Below, piece by piece: positions 1-7,925 of a DNA stretch of 64,000 nt. Within the stretch, counting starts at the first letter, position 1. Every line of letters starts with the position of its first letter. The translations under genes and the position numbers were made by a program. The notes beneath the pieces were generated by a model. That model did not search any database. It was not told the DNA's origin and was given only the letters and a program-made list of their open reading frames with translations. Source of the stretch: Streptomyces tibetensis (GTDB lineage Bacteria > Actinomycetota > Actinomycetes > Streptomycetales > Streptomycetaceae); assembly GCF_007655005.1 (NCBI RefSeq), contig NZ_SZVW01000006.1, positions 248,001 to 312,000 of the forward strand, written 5' to 3'.

Positions 1-219
1 GAGGCCGAGCAGCAGCCCCAGGGTGCTCAGGACGAAGGATCTGGTCCGCATCCGGCTGTTGATCTCCCGCCGGGCGACCAGGCCGACCGCCCGGCGGGCC
101 GGCAGCGCGCCGGTGCCGTTCCGTGGGCCTGAGGTGTCCCCGCCCGGGCCGGCGGCGCGCTCCCCGTCCGGGACGTCCGGGCCGTGCGTGTCGCCCGGCG
201 CTGGTGCCACTGTGTTCAT
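1..219 (-). CDS. ABC-2 type permease, N-terminal part, cut by window edge
   Basis: Reading leftwards from an ATG at 219 gives 73 codons that run off the window. The first ~45 residues are Gly/Pro/Asp-rich and probably cytoplasmic. They are followed by 'GLVARREINSRMRTRSFVLS' and the start of a hydrophobic stretch, as at the N-terminus of NatB/ABC-2 permeases. The ATG overlaps the TGA of the upstream ATPase gene (ATGA, 216-219), so the two are translationally coupled and should form one transporter. In the context of the neighbouring RiPP genes this could export product or give self-immunity. The family call is moderate because only the N-terminus is visible. Confidence 0.6.
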   Translation of the reverse strand, partial: MNTVAPAPGDTHGPDVPDGERAAGPGGDTSGPRNGTGALPARRAVGLVARREINSRMRTRSFVLSTLGLLLGL

Positions 220-1211
220 GTCTCGTCCCCGTCGGTGTCGTTCGCTGTCGTCGCGACGCCTGCCGTGGTGTCCGTGTCCGACGTCCGCCCGGTGTCCTGT
301 CCGTGTGCGCCGGTTGTGGTGACCAGGTCGCGGTACAGGTCGGACAGCGGCGGTCGTTCGGACACGAAGGCGAGGACCGGTCCGGTGGCCAGCGCCGCGT
401 GCAGGACCCGCTGGTCGTCCGCACCCTTCGCCAGGCGAAGCCGCGTACGGGAGCCCTCGCGGCTCACGACCGACACGCCCCGCAGTCCCGCGGCCCAGTT
501 CTCGCCCGCCTCCGGGGCGTCGACCAGCAGTCGTCGCTCGGCGTTCTCGCTCAGCTCCTCGATCGTGCCGCAGGCGATGAGGCGCCCGCCCGAGACGATG
601 CCGACCCGGTCGCAGACGCGCTCGACGAGCGACAGCTGGTGACTGGAGAACATGACGGGCACCCCGTCGCCGGCCCGTTCGACGAGCACGTCGTGCATGA
701 CGTCCACCGCCACCGGATCCAGGCCGGAGAACGGCTCGTCGAGCACCAGCACCTGAGGGTCGTGGACCAGCGCCGCGGCCAGCTGGACCCGCTGCTGATT
801 GCCCAGGCTGAGGTTCTGGACTTCCTCGGTGGCGTACCGGGAGAGCTCCAGCCGCTCGACCCACCGGTCGGCGGCCCTTCGCGCGGCAGCCGACGGCAGG
901 CCGTGCAACTCGCCCAGGTACCGCAGGTGTTCACCGACCTTCATCCGTGGATACAGGCCGCGTTCCTCGGGCATGTAACCGAACTGTCTGCGGGCGGCGA
1001 AATCGACCGGACGGCCGCGCCAGCGGACCTCTCCCTCGTCGGGTGTGAGGACGCCGAGGATGATCCGCATCGTGGTGGTCTTGCCCGCCCCGTTGCTCCC
1101 CACGAAGCCGAACAGCTCACCGGCGTGGATGCCGAAGGTCATGTCCGCGACTGCCTGACGCCTGCCGTACCTCTTGCGCAGGCCGTCGACCTCCAGCACA
1201 GGCCCAGTCAT
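216..1211 (-). CDS. ABC transporter ATP-binding protein (NatA/CcmA-like)
   Basis: The product is 331 aa. It carries Walker A GSNGAGKTT near residue 40, the signature LSLGNQQRVQ, Walker B VLVLDEPFSGLDP and the H-loop region FSSHQ, followed by a C-terminal DUF4162-like extension. An upstream ATG at 1271 is in frame, but the ATG at 1211 follows a strong GGAGG with 7-nt spacing, so that start is used. It is coupled to the permease gene at 219. It should power the permease in export or immunity. It is probably co-transcribed with the methyltransferase gene upstream, although a 78-nt gap separates them. Confidence 0.85.
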   Translation of the reverse strand: MTGPVLEVDGLRKRYGRRQAVADMTFGIHAGELFGFVGSNGAGKTTTMRIILGVLTPDEGEVRWRGRPVDFAARRQFGYMPEERGLYPRMKVGEHLRYLGELHGLPSAAARRAADRWVERLELSRYATEEVQNLSLGNQQRVQLAAALVHDPQVLVLDEPFSGLDPVAVDVMHDVLVERAGDGVPVMFSSHQLSLVERVCDRVGIVSGGRLIACGTIEELSENAERRLLVDAPEAGENWAAGLRGVSVVSREGSRTRLRLAKGADDQRVLHAALATGPVLAFVSERPPLSDLYRDLVTTTGAHGQDTGRTSDTDTTAGVATTANDTDGDET

Positions 1212-1289
1212 GTCGCACCTCCAGAGTGCTGCAGAGCGATGCACTAACTTGATGAAGTATTGCGTTAACACATCACTCCGTCAAGGTAG

Positions 1290-2093
1290 TCATACGTTCT
1301 GCCGCTCTACCACGTAGACGTGCTTCTCCGAATGACTCGTGACCGGGCTGCGGTCCCAGTCCGCCCAGCGGTCCGTCACGCGCAGTCCCGCGAGCCGGGC
1401 CATCACGTCGAATTCCGCAGGCCAGGCGTACCGGCTGACCTCGGGTACCTTCCGCAGCCCGCCGGCGCTCATGATCGTGTGGACGACCAGGACGGACTGG
1501 AGCGACTGGTTCACCTGGATCGTGTCGAGCAGCAGCGCGTCCGGCGCCAGATGACCGACCCGGGTCGTCGCCTCGGTGAGCCGGTGGTACACCTGCGGGT
1601 TGTAGGTCTCGAAGACCGCGACACCGTCGTCCGCGAGCGCGTCGTGAATGCCGCGCAGGCAACTGATCTGCTGTTCCTGGGTGGGCAGCATGAAGAAGGT
1701 GTTGAGCGCGGTGAGCACCAGGTCGTAGCGCTCCTCGACGGCCAGTGCGCTGAAGTCGCCCACCGAGGTGGTGACACGGCCGGTGGAGTCGTTCTCGTGG
1801 AGTTTCGCCAGCATCGCGGGAGAGGCGTCGACGCCGTGGACCCGATAGCCGCTCCCGGCCAGCGGGATGGCCAGCCGACCGGTGCCGACCCCGAGTTCGA
1901 GCAGAGAGGCCGGGGCGGGGCGCAGCTTCTGGAGGAAGCCGACCATCGAGTCGATGGCGGGGCCTGCGGCGGGATAGAGCGAGTCGTAGACGTCGGCCAG
2001 TGATTCGCCGTACGCGCTGCTGTTCCCGCCCGGTGCGGCGCTCCCGCCGGGAGTCGCCTCGGCGTCGGTCGGCCGGTCTGTCCCGGTGGTCAT
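1290..2093 (-). CDS. class I SAM-dependent methyltransferase
   Basis: The product is 267 aa. A Rossmann motif I (LELGVGTGRLAIPLA) lies near residue 70, with an acidic residue after strand 2 (VHGVDASPAML) and a motif IV-like stretch YDLVLTALNTFF. The ATG at 2093 is chosen because GGAGG lies 7 nt upstream; an ATG at about 2120 in the same frame is an alternative. It lies in a run with kinase, HopA1 and LanD-like genes. Lanthipeptide and thioamitide clusters often carry N- or O-methyltransferases that modify the peptide terminus or a side chain, and that role is inferred here. Its substrate cannot be read from the sequence. Confidence 0.8.
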   Translation of the reverse strand: MTTGTDRPTDAEATPGGSAAPGGNSSAYGESLADVYDSLYPAAGPAIDSMVGFLQKLRPAPASLLELGVGTGRLAIPLAGSGYRVHGVDASPAMLAKLHENDSTGRVTTSVGDFSALAVEERYDLVLTALNTFFMLPTQEQQISCLRGIHDALADDGVAVFETYNPQVYHRLTEATTRVGHLAPDALLLDTIQVNQSLQSVLVVHTIMSAGGLRKVPEVSRYAWPAEFDVMARLAGLRVTDRWADWDRSPVTSHSEKHVYVVERQNV

Positions 2094-2113
2094 CGTGCTG
2101 CCTCCATGCGGTG

Positions 2114-2755
2114 TCATGTGGATACGGTTTCCGGCTCGTGCCCGTCGGGGCCGCTGAGGGCCGGTTCCTCCAGCGCCGCCCGCAGCCGGTCGGCCGCGGA
2201 CAGCACGTCGGGAAAGGGCGCGGGCGCCCACGCCTCGCGTTTCCCGCTGGTCGTGCTGCGGCCGGGGTGGGGCGTCACGACGACCACGTTGCGCCGCGCG
2301 CGGAGCTTGGCGGTGTGCTCCGCGTACGCCGCGCTCTGCGCACCACCGGGCGGCAGCGCGGGCGCCAGCGCGATCGCCGCCGGCGTGCACTGCAGCGCGA
2401 GGAGCGAGGGCGAGTCGCCCAGCCCCAGAGCAAGCCTGGCCAGATAGTTCAGCGTCGCCGGGAAGACGACGACCGCGTCGGGCCACTGCGCGAGGTCCAC
2501 ATGCCGCGCCCTCGGCTCCGGCTCGTCGGGCCACCGGTCCGCCTGCACGTCACAGCCGCCGATGGCCGCCAGCGACTCCCGGGTGACGAACCTGCCGGCC
2601 GCCCCGGTCAGTACGTACCGCACCTCCGTCCCGGGGTGCCCGATCTTCAGCCAGCTCGCCCAGAAGGGCAGATGCGCGGCGGTGACCGAACCCGTCCCGA
2701 TCACCAGCAGGCGCCGCGCCCCCACCGGCTCGACCGCGGTCGACGCGCTGCTCAC
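2114..2755 (-). CDS. LanD-like flavoprotein (peptidyl-cysteine decarboxylase family)
   Basis: The product is 213 aa. The start is GTG at 2755, overlapping the TGA of the exporter gene (GTGA). An N-terminal flavin-binding strand-turn RRLLVIGTGSVTAAHLP is followed by the HFCD-family motif region VVFPATLNYLARLALGLGD, the counterpart of the 'PASANT' segment. A QCTPAAIALAPALPP stretch follows. Enzymes of this family (EpiD, MrsD, TvaF, CaoD types) oxidatively decarboxylate a C-terminal cysteine to the aminoenethiol used for AviCys/AviMeCys rings. This is a key marker that the cluster makes an AviCys-type peptide. A general coenzyme A-pathway role is unlikely because the gene stands alone among RiPP genes. 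Confidence 0.78.
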   Translation of the reverse strand: MSSASTAVEPVGARRLLVIGTGSVTAAHLPFWASWLKIGHPGTEVRYVLTGAAGRFVTRESLAAIGGCDVQADRWPDEPEPRARHVDLAQWPDAVVVFPATLNYLARLALGLGDSPSLLALQCTPAAIALAPALPPGGAQSAAYAEHTAKLRARRNVVVVTPHPGRSTTSGKREAWAPAPFPDVLSAADRLRAALEEPALSGPDGHEPETVST

Positions 2756-4557
2756 CGGACCACCGCCCCCGCCGGCACCGGCTCGCCACCGGCCGGCCGC
2801 CGCACACCGCCGCCGCGCAGCGACTGTCCATGCACCAGCTCCTGGTACAGCGCGGAGCGCGTCAGCAGCTCCTCGTGGGTGCCCTGGTCGACGGTGCGTC
2901 CCTCGTCCACGACCACGATCAGATCGGCGTCCTGCACCGTGGAGATGCGGTGCGCGATCACGAGCACCGCGCGCTCCTCGGCGAGGGTGCGCATCAGCGT
3001 CCGCAGCCGCTCCTCGTTCTCGCTGTCGAGCTGGGACGTCGGTTCGTCGAACAGGACGATCGCCGAGTCCCGCAGCAGGACACGGGCGGCCGCAAGCCGC
3101 TGCCGCTGACCGCCGGACAGGTCCTCGGCCCGTCCCAGCTCGGTGTCCAGGCCGTCCGGCAGCGCTTCCACGGCCTCGCGCAGCGCCAGTGCCTCCAGCG
3201 CCCGCCACAGCTCCGCGTCCGGCAGGGCACCTGTGTCGTCGTCCCGTCCGAGCAGGAGGTTCTGCCGTACCGTGCCTTCCACGAGGGTGAAGCTCTGGTC
3301 GACGTAGCTGATCGCGCCGCGCAACTGGTGCAGGGGCCACTGCTCGACGGGCAGGCCACAGACGGCGATGCGGCCGGACTCCGGCAGGAGAAAGCGTTCG
3401 GTGAGGCCGAGCAGCGTTGTCTTTCCCGCCCCCGACGGCCCGACGATGGCGGTGAGCCCGCGCCTGGGGGCCGCGAACGTCGCCTCGTGGATGATGGTGC
3501 GCCCGCCGTCCCGGTAGGTGACCGACTCGAACTCCACCGCGGACGCGGTCGGTGACGGCTCGACGGGGGAGAGGCCCCCGGGATGCTCCGGGGCGATCGT
3601 GAGCACGCTGTTCAGGCGGGCCCGCGCCGCCAGGCCACTCTGCATTCTGGCGACCCCCGAGACCAGCAGGGTCAGCGGCGCCACGAGTTGCAGCAGGTAG
3701 ACGATGAAGGCGGCGAACTCGCCGATGTGCAGGTCCCCGGAGGCGAGCCGGGCGCCGCTGGTGACCATCACCGCGACGATCGACAGCTGCTGGCCGAGTT
3801 GCATCGTGGGCCCCACCAGGGCGGTCACCCGCGCGACCGACACCGCGGCGCTGCGGGCGTCCTCGATGCTGTGGCCCAGGGTGTCCGCCACCTGGCGTTC
3901 GGCGAGGAAGGCCTTGACCGTGGGCAGCGACAGCACGGCCGCGGTCATGTTCTGGGACATGGTGCCGACGGCGTTCTGCTGGCGTTCGACACCACTGCGG
4001 ATCGACCGTACGCACAGGAAGATGCCGAGGCCGGCGACCGTGAACGTGGCGAGCACGACGAGCAGCAGGACTCCGTCCAGCAGGCCCATGGCGATCAGGG
4101 TGCCGATGGCCAGGAACAGCGAGGACGGGAGCTGCGCCACCCCGACGTCCACGACGGAACGCAGCTGTGTGCTGTCGGAGTTGGCCCGGGCCACCAGGTT
4201 GCCGGCCCCTTCCCGCCGAACCCTTCGCAGCGGCAGGGTCAGAATGTGCGAGGCGATGCGGAACCGCGCCTCGGACACCAGGCCCTCGCCCGCACGGGCG
4301 AGCAGGTAGGAGGACCCCGCCGACGCGAGCCCGGCGCCGACCGCGAGGCCGGCCATCGTCAGCAGCGGACCGACGGGACGTTCGTCCTCGGAGAGGGCCA
4401 TCACCAGGTCGCGTACCTGGAGGGGGAGGACGAGGGTGGCGGCGGCGGAGAGCAGGCTCAGCACCACCGCGGCGGCGACGGCCGCCTTACGGTCCTTCAG
4501 GAGTTGTGCGAAGACACGCAGTTCGTCCGTGCCGTCCGGGCGTGGTGCGCTGGCCAT
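2752..4557 (-). CDS. ABC exporter, fused membrane and ATPase domains
   Basis: The product is 601 aa, the usual size of a half-transporter. Residues ~25-310 form a six-helix ABC_membrane domain. The C-terminal ATPase has Walker A GPSGAGKTT, signature LSGGQRQRLAAARVLL, Walker B IVLFDEPTSQLD and H-loop IAHRIST. The ATG at 4557 has GGAGG upstream. No N-terminal C39 peptidase domain is present, so leader removal would need another protease. Its place between the HopA1 and LanD-like genes points to peptide export. A multidrug exporter is the alternative. Confidence 0.88.
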   Translation of the reverse strand: MASAPRPDGTDELRVFAQLLKDRKAAVAAAVVLSLLSAAATLVLPLQVRDLVMALSEDERPVGPLLTMAGLAVGAGLASAGSSYLLARAGEGLVSEARFRIASHILTLPLRRVRREGAGNLVARANSDSTQLRSVVDVGVAQLPSSLFLAIGTLIAMGLLDGVLLLVVLATFTVAGLGIFLCVRSIRSGVERQQNAVGTMSQNMTAAVLSLPTVKAFLAERQVADTLGHSIEDARSAAVSVARVTALVGPTMQLGQQLSIVAVMVTSGARLASGDLHIGEFAAFIVYLLQLVAPLTLLVSGVARMQSGLAARARLNSVLTIAPEHPGGLSPVEPSPTASAVEFESVTYRDGGRTIIHEATFAAPRRGLTAIVGPSGAGKTTLLGLTERFLLPESGRIAVCGLPVEQWPLHQLRGAISYVDQSFTLVEGTVRQNLLLGRDDDTGALPDAELWRALEALALREAVEALPDGLDTELGRAEDLSGGQRQRLAAARVLLRDSAIVLFDEPTSQLDSENEERLRTLMRTLAEERAVLVIAHRISTVQDADLIVVVDEGRTVDQGTHEELLTRSALYQELVHGQSLRGGGVRRPAGGEPVPAGAVVR

Positions 4558-4620
4558 GGTGAGGGACCTCCTGCAGGGTGCGGTGACATCCGGCCGGCCG
4601 GCGGCGGCACGGCGGACGGC

Positions 4621-5685
4621 TCAGATCGTGGAGCGCAGGGCCGTCTTCCACGGCCAGTCGTCCGAGTCGAGATTGCGGGCGGGATCGGCGGGGTCCACGT
4701 TCGCCGCGACGCACGCGGAGGCCAGTTCGGCGGCCGTCGGACGCTCACGGTTGCGTTCCGCCGCGTCCACGAAGGCCCGCGCGACCACATGGGCCCGGTG
4801 CTCGCCGAAGCTCAGGGCGCGCATGCCCGTCCGCGTGTCCTTCGGCTCCCAGGCGGCCGTCACACCAGGCGCGAGTACATGGGCGAAAGCGGGGGCGGGC
4901 CCCTCCGGCAGGGCGGTGGCGAGGGCGCTTTCGACCACCGTGCCGACGGCGTCCCAGGAGCCCCGGCCCAGGTAGACGACCATGCCGTCGTTGCGCGGCA
5001 GACTCGCCGGATTGGAAATGATCTTCGCCCGGTAGGTCGCGGAGCGGGCCTCCAGAGCGCTCAGCACGGCATGCCACAGCCCGGGCGCCGCGTCGGGGTC
5101 GGCCACCCTCAGGTACAGCCGCAGCAGTGCGCCGCCGCCGGTGGCGCGGCCGGCGCCGCTGTCCACGAGAAAGAACCCGGGAGAGACGAGCGGGCGGGCC
5201 GACGGGAGGTTCATCCGCACCACCGGCCGTGCGGGATCGCCCGCCGTGCGGCCGGTGTCCCGCAGCGTGACCGAGTCCCCTACGTTCACGCGCAGGCCGT
5301 CGATCTGCACGACCTGCCGGCCGGAGGCCGTGCGCTGCCCGGTGAGGATCCCCGCGGCGACCGTCTCGCGGTGCGGAGTCGCCTCCGCCAGCCGTGCCTC
5401 GAAGTCCGGCGCGCGCAGGGTCCTGGGGGCCTCGCGGTCCTTGACACCCCGCCCGGTGTGCAGCACTTCGTACAACGTGCGGGCCAGCAGGAAGCGCATC
5501 GCCGACGCGGACTCGGCGGTCACCTCGTCATCGCGCACCCATGCCGTCCTGCCGTCCGACGTGATCGTCACGTCCTCCAGCGCCCGGCGGAGCCCGGCCG
5601 CAAGCTCCGGTACCGCTCCCCCATGCGCGTCGGCCTGTCCCGGCCGAGGGACGGCCGTGACGGTCTCCCGGATGCCCGTGCTCAT
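4621..5685 (-). CDS. HopA1-domain protein (LanY/TvaD-like RiPP enzyme)
   Basis: The product is 354 aa. The ATG at 5685 overlaps the stop of the upstream kinase gene (ATGA). The protein has no signal peptide. Segments such as RFLLARTLYEVLHTGRG, RPLVSPGFFLVDSG, LLRLYLRV and AKIISNPASLPRNDGMVVYL match the HopA1 family as I know it. That family is named after a Pseudomonas effector. In class V lanthipeptide clusters (LanY) and thioamitide clusters (TvaD) it is paired with an APH-like kinase, and the pair is thought to phosphorylate and eliminate Ser/Thr to make dehydro-residues. The direct coupling to such a kinase gene here is the strongest support. Catalytic residues are not assigned. Confidence 0.8.
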   Translation of the reverse strand: MSTGIRETVTAVPRPGQADAHGGAVPELAAGLRRALEDVTITSDGRTAWVRDDEVTAESASAMRFLLARTLYEVLHTGRGVKDREAPRTLRAPDFEARLAEATPHRETVAAGILTGQRTASGRQVVQIDGLRVNVGDSVTLRDTGRTAGDPARPVVRMNLPSARPLVSPGFFLVDSGAGRATGGGALLRLYLRVADPDAAPGLWHAVLSALEARSATYRAKIISNPASLPRNDGMVVYLGRGSWDAVGTVVESALATALPEGPAPAFAHVLAPGVTAAWEPKDTRTGMRALSFGEHRAHVVARAFVDAAERNRERPTAAELASACVAANVDPADPARNLDSDDWPWKTALRSTI

Positions 5686-6803
5686 GCTGCCTCCCCGAGT
5701 CCGACCGTGGAGACGAAGCTCCGCGGATCCAGTAGTGCGGTCCTGCCGATGCCCGCCGCCGCCCGGACGATGGCCGACAGCCGGCCGCTCTCCCTGGTCG
5801 AGGCGATCAGACGGTCGATCAGGTGCCATCCGGCGTAGGACGTGGCACGCACCACGAACCCGTCGTCGTCGGGTCCGCCGCCCTCGCGGTAGCCCCGGTG
5901 GAAAGCGGAGATGAGCGGAAGTACCCGGGTCAGCTCCTCGCTGCCCCGCGCCACGACCTCCTCGTGGGTGAGCACGGCCGAGAACGCGTCGTCCGTCTCC
6001 TGCGCGGGAATGCGCAGCACCGCACGGTGCAGCCACTCGCCGACGTACGATCCGACGTCGCGTGCCGGGTCGCCGAGCCGGAACTCCTCCCAGTCGTTGA
6101 CGTAGAAGGCCGTGTCGGTGATCAGGAACTGATCCAGCCGCAGATCTCCGTGGATGGGCACGCGTGCCGCCCCGGCCTCGGTCGCTCGCAGCCGCTCCAG
6201 CTCCTCGACCAGCGGGGCGTCGCGCTGCAGCAGCCCCCACGCCTCGACGAAGGCACCGGTGGCGTTGACGTAGCTCTCCAGCGGAAGCGACCGCAGGTCC
6301 TCGACCGGTGGGTACGGATGGGGATCCGCTTCCGGGAAATCCCCGGCCGTGTACGGGAGCCCGTGCAGGGCGGCCAGCGTCCGTCCGGCTTCGGCGGACA
6401 TGGCCTCGGTGAACTCCTCGTCCGCGGCGAGCTCGCTGCCGGACCTGATGCCGTCGAGCATCCGGAACACCAGCAGCCGCTGCTCCTCGTCGCCCCCGAG
6501 AAACTCGGGGCGGGGGAAGGGGCGTTCACCGTCCCGCGCGAGGCGCTCGAAGAGCAGGATTCTCCGGTACCGTTTCAGGGATTCCCTGGGGTTCCCTTTG
6601 AGTCTTTTCACGAATACCGAGTCCCCGGTGTCCGTGATACCCGACCAGTTCTCGTTCCGACCGGGATAGGAGTAGAGCTCCGAGGCGTTCAGCGATCCCA
6701 ACCCGAGCCGGTTCAGCAGCTGTTCGACCGATGAGTCCACGGGACCGTCGACAGCCAAGGCGGAAGACCGGCCCTGCGGATATGTAATCTTTTCTCCTGC
6801 CAC
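5682..6803 (-). CDS. APH-like phosphotransferase (LanK/TvaC-like)
   Basis: The product is 373 aa. The start is GTG at 6803 with only a weak AG-rich RBS, so the start is uncertain. The APH/choline-kinase fold is visible: a nucleotide-lobe lysine in DSVFVKRLKG, the catalytic-loop stretch HGDLRLDQFLI and the metal-binding segment VNDWEEFRLGDPARDVG. The catalytic loop has Gln where most family members have Asn (HxDxxxxN), a difference worth checking. Fusion-free pairing with a HopA1 gene suggests a role in Ser/Thr phosphorylation of a precursor peptide. Antibiotic phosphotransferase activity is the less likely alternative. Confidence 0.78.
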   Translation of the reverse strand: MAGEKITYPQGRSSALAVDGPVDSSVEQLLNRLGLGSLNASELYSYPGRNENWSGITDTGDSVFVKRLKGNPRESLKRYRRILLFERLARDGERPFPRPEFLGGDEEQRLLVFRMLDGIRSGSELAADEEFTEAMSAEAGRTLAALHGLPYTAGDFPEADPHPYPPVEDLRSLPLESYVNATGAFVEAWGLLQRDAPLVEELERLRATEAGAARVPIHGDLRLDQFLITDTAFYVNDWEEFRLGDPARDVGSYVGEWLHRAVLRIPAQETDDAFSAVLTHEEVVARGSEELTRVLPLISAFHRGYREGGGPDDDGFVVRATSYAGWHLIDRLIASTRESGRLSAIVRAAAGIGRTALLDPRSFVSTVGLGEAA

Positions 6804-6897
6804 ATGGGCTTTCTACCGCGGGGCGCTGCCGCCGGACAACGAATTGACCGGCATCGGCCACCCGCCGGCGGGGCCCAGGAGTGGCGGTTCGCCAGGT

Positions 6898-6931
6898 CGC
6901 CCGGCGGCGTGACAGGTCACGCCGCCGGGCG
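6898..6931. terminator. 16-bp perfect hairpin between regulator and kinase genes
   Basis: Arms 6898-6913 and 6916-6931 are perfectly complementary with a 2-nt loop (ag). The stem is very GC-rich and has no T-tract. It lies 95 nt upstream of the kinase start on the minus strand. It could terminate regulator transcripts, attenuate the operon, or act as a cruciform-type binding site. Confidence 0.6.
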
Positions 6932-6969
6932 GCGGAAGTGGGGTCGCGGCGGGGCGGAAAGAAGGGCTT

Positions 6970-7002
6970 CGGGTGACGGTTTCCTCCGCTAACCGTCACC
7001 CG
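6970..7002 (-). terminator. terminator hairpin downstream of LuxR-type gene
   Basis: A 12-bp perfect stem (cgggtgacggtt at 6970-6981 with aaccgtcacccg at 6991-7002) encloses a 9-nt loop. It starts 36 nt after the stop of the minus-strand LuxR-type gene. Confidence 0.65.
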
Positions 7003-7037
7003 CCGCCGCATCGACCTGCCTGCCGTGTGCGCCCGGG

Positions 7038-7262
7038 TCAGATGATTCTTCGACGCACGGCCCACACCACCGCTTCTATCGGGGTTTCCACGTCGACGCA
7101 GTCGCAGATCGACCGCAGTTTACGACGTAGGGTGCGGTCGCTCATTTCCATGCGTCTGGCGACCTGGGTCATGGTGCAGCCCTGGGAGACGAGTTGCAAT
7201 ATTCTCAAGTGATCGTTCCCTAATCTGAGGTGGGGCTCTCTCAAGGAACTATTCAGTGTCAC
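7038..7262 (-). CDS. stand-alone LuxR/GerE-type HTH regulator
   Basis: The product is 74 aa, the same size as Bacillus GerE, so a free-standing HTH domain is plausible. The core HLRILQLVSQGCTMTQVARRM-like segment followed by EMSDRTLRRKLRSI fits the four-helix LuxR HTH. The GTG start at 7262 has GAGGT 7 nt upstream. No receiver or ligand domain precedes it in any frame. It reads toward the RiPP genes but is separated from them by two strong hairpins, so it may act in trans on the operon promoter. It may instead be the surviving C-terminus of a larger regulator. Confidence 0.7.
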   Translation of the reverse strand: MTLNSSLREPHLRLGNDHLRILQLVSQGCTMTQVARRMEMSDRTLRRKLRSICDCVDVETPIEAVVWAVRRRII

Positions 7263-7925
7263 TTTCAGACCTCATGTTTTCGTCCGACGGTGGGGCGTCG
7301 GAGCTCCGCCTGATGGCGTGAAAGTTGCGCTGCTCGCCTCATTCGACCAGGCCGGCACGCCGAGCACGTCGTCAAGAAAGAGGAATGTGCAGTGAAGATC
7401 CTCTGAGGCGCGCGTCAGGCGGAGCTACTGATCAGAAACTGAGCGGGTGAGGACTCGTCGTGCGGGTCTTGGCGTGAAGCATGCTTCCCCCTAGCCGTTC
7501 GGTCACGCGTACAGTGCGGACGGCCCTTCGATAGCGCCTTTCGGGCGGGAAGTGGAAGGGGTCATTTGCCCGTGGAGTCATCCATCCGGACAGTGGTCGT
7601 CCACCCGGGCAGTATACGAAGGGCCGACTTGGCTTGATCAATGCTTTACCCATGTGACGGGCATCACATTACAAATACTTTCGCGGAATTTGAGATTCCG
7701 ATTGTGCTTTATCCTCCTCTTGGGATTTGTTCGCATGTAAAAGCGGTGTCGGGTCGGAGCTCTGCCCACCGAGGCCCAGAACAAAGGAATCCGAGGTGGC
7801 GGAGTGCCCCTGGCCGGCGTACCGCGGACGCGGTATGCCGCGGAGCCCCGTACTCCCCTGGGAGGGGCGCCGGTTCGACCCACGGTCGACAACAGTTCGA
7901 CAGCTTCACCCCGTACCGTTGACGC
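7263..7925. other. 663-nt intergenic stretch, no convincing gene
   Basis: I see no ORF with credible codon use here. The stretch holds a 12-bp inverted repeat (agctccgcctga 7302-7313 with tcaggcggagct 7415-7426). It also holds an AT-rich island at about 7650-7740 with a CRP-like palindrome, and a short inverted repeat ggaat/attcc at 7684-7698. Promoters for the divergent genes at 7262 and 7926 must lie here. The 7926 gene has no obvious RBS and may be leaderless. Confidence 0.6.
7652..7669. promoter_or_regulatory. CRP-like palindromic site
   Basis: The sequence ATGTGA-N6-TCACAT is a perfect inverted repeat matching the CRP-type TGTGA-N6-TCACA pattern. It lies in a locally AT-rich patch 257 nt upstream of the hydrolase/ABC fusion gene. 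Binding by the Streptomyces Crp homologue is an inference. Confidence 0.45.

Noticed and set aside
7384..7449. 21-codon ORF starting MCSEDPLRRASGG, considered as a RiPP precursor or leader peptide
   Set aside because: The AGGA lies directly against the ATG with no spacing. The only Cys is at position 2, and there is no leader/core pattern. A GTG with better spacing gives only four codons.
7432..7740. Short ORFs on both strands in the AT-rich island
   Set aside because: Neither has an RBS or recognisable content. They overlap each other and the CRP-like site.
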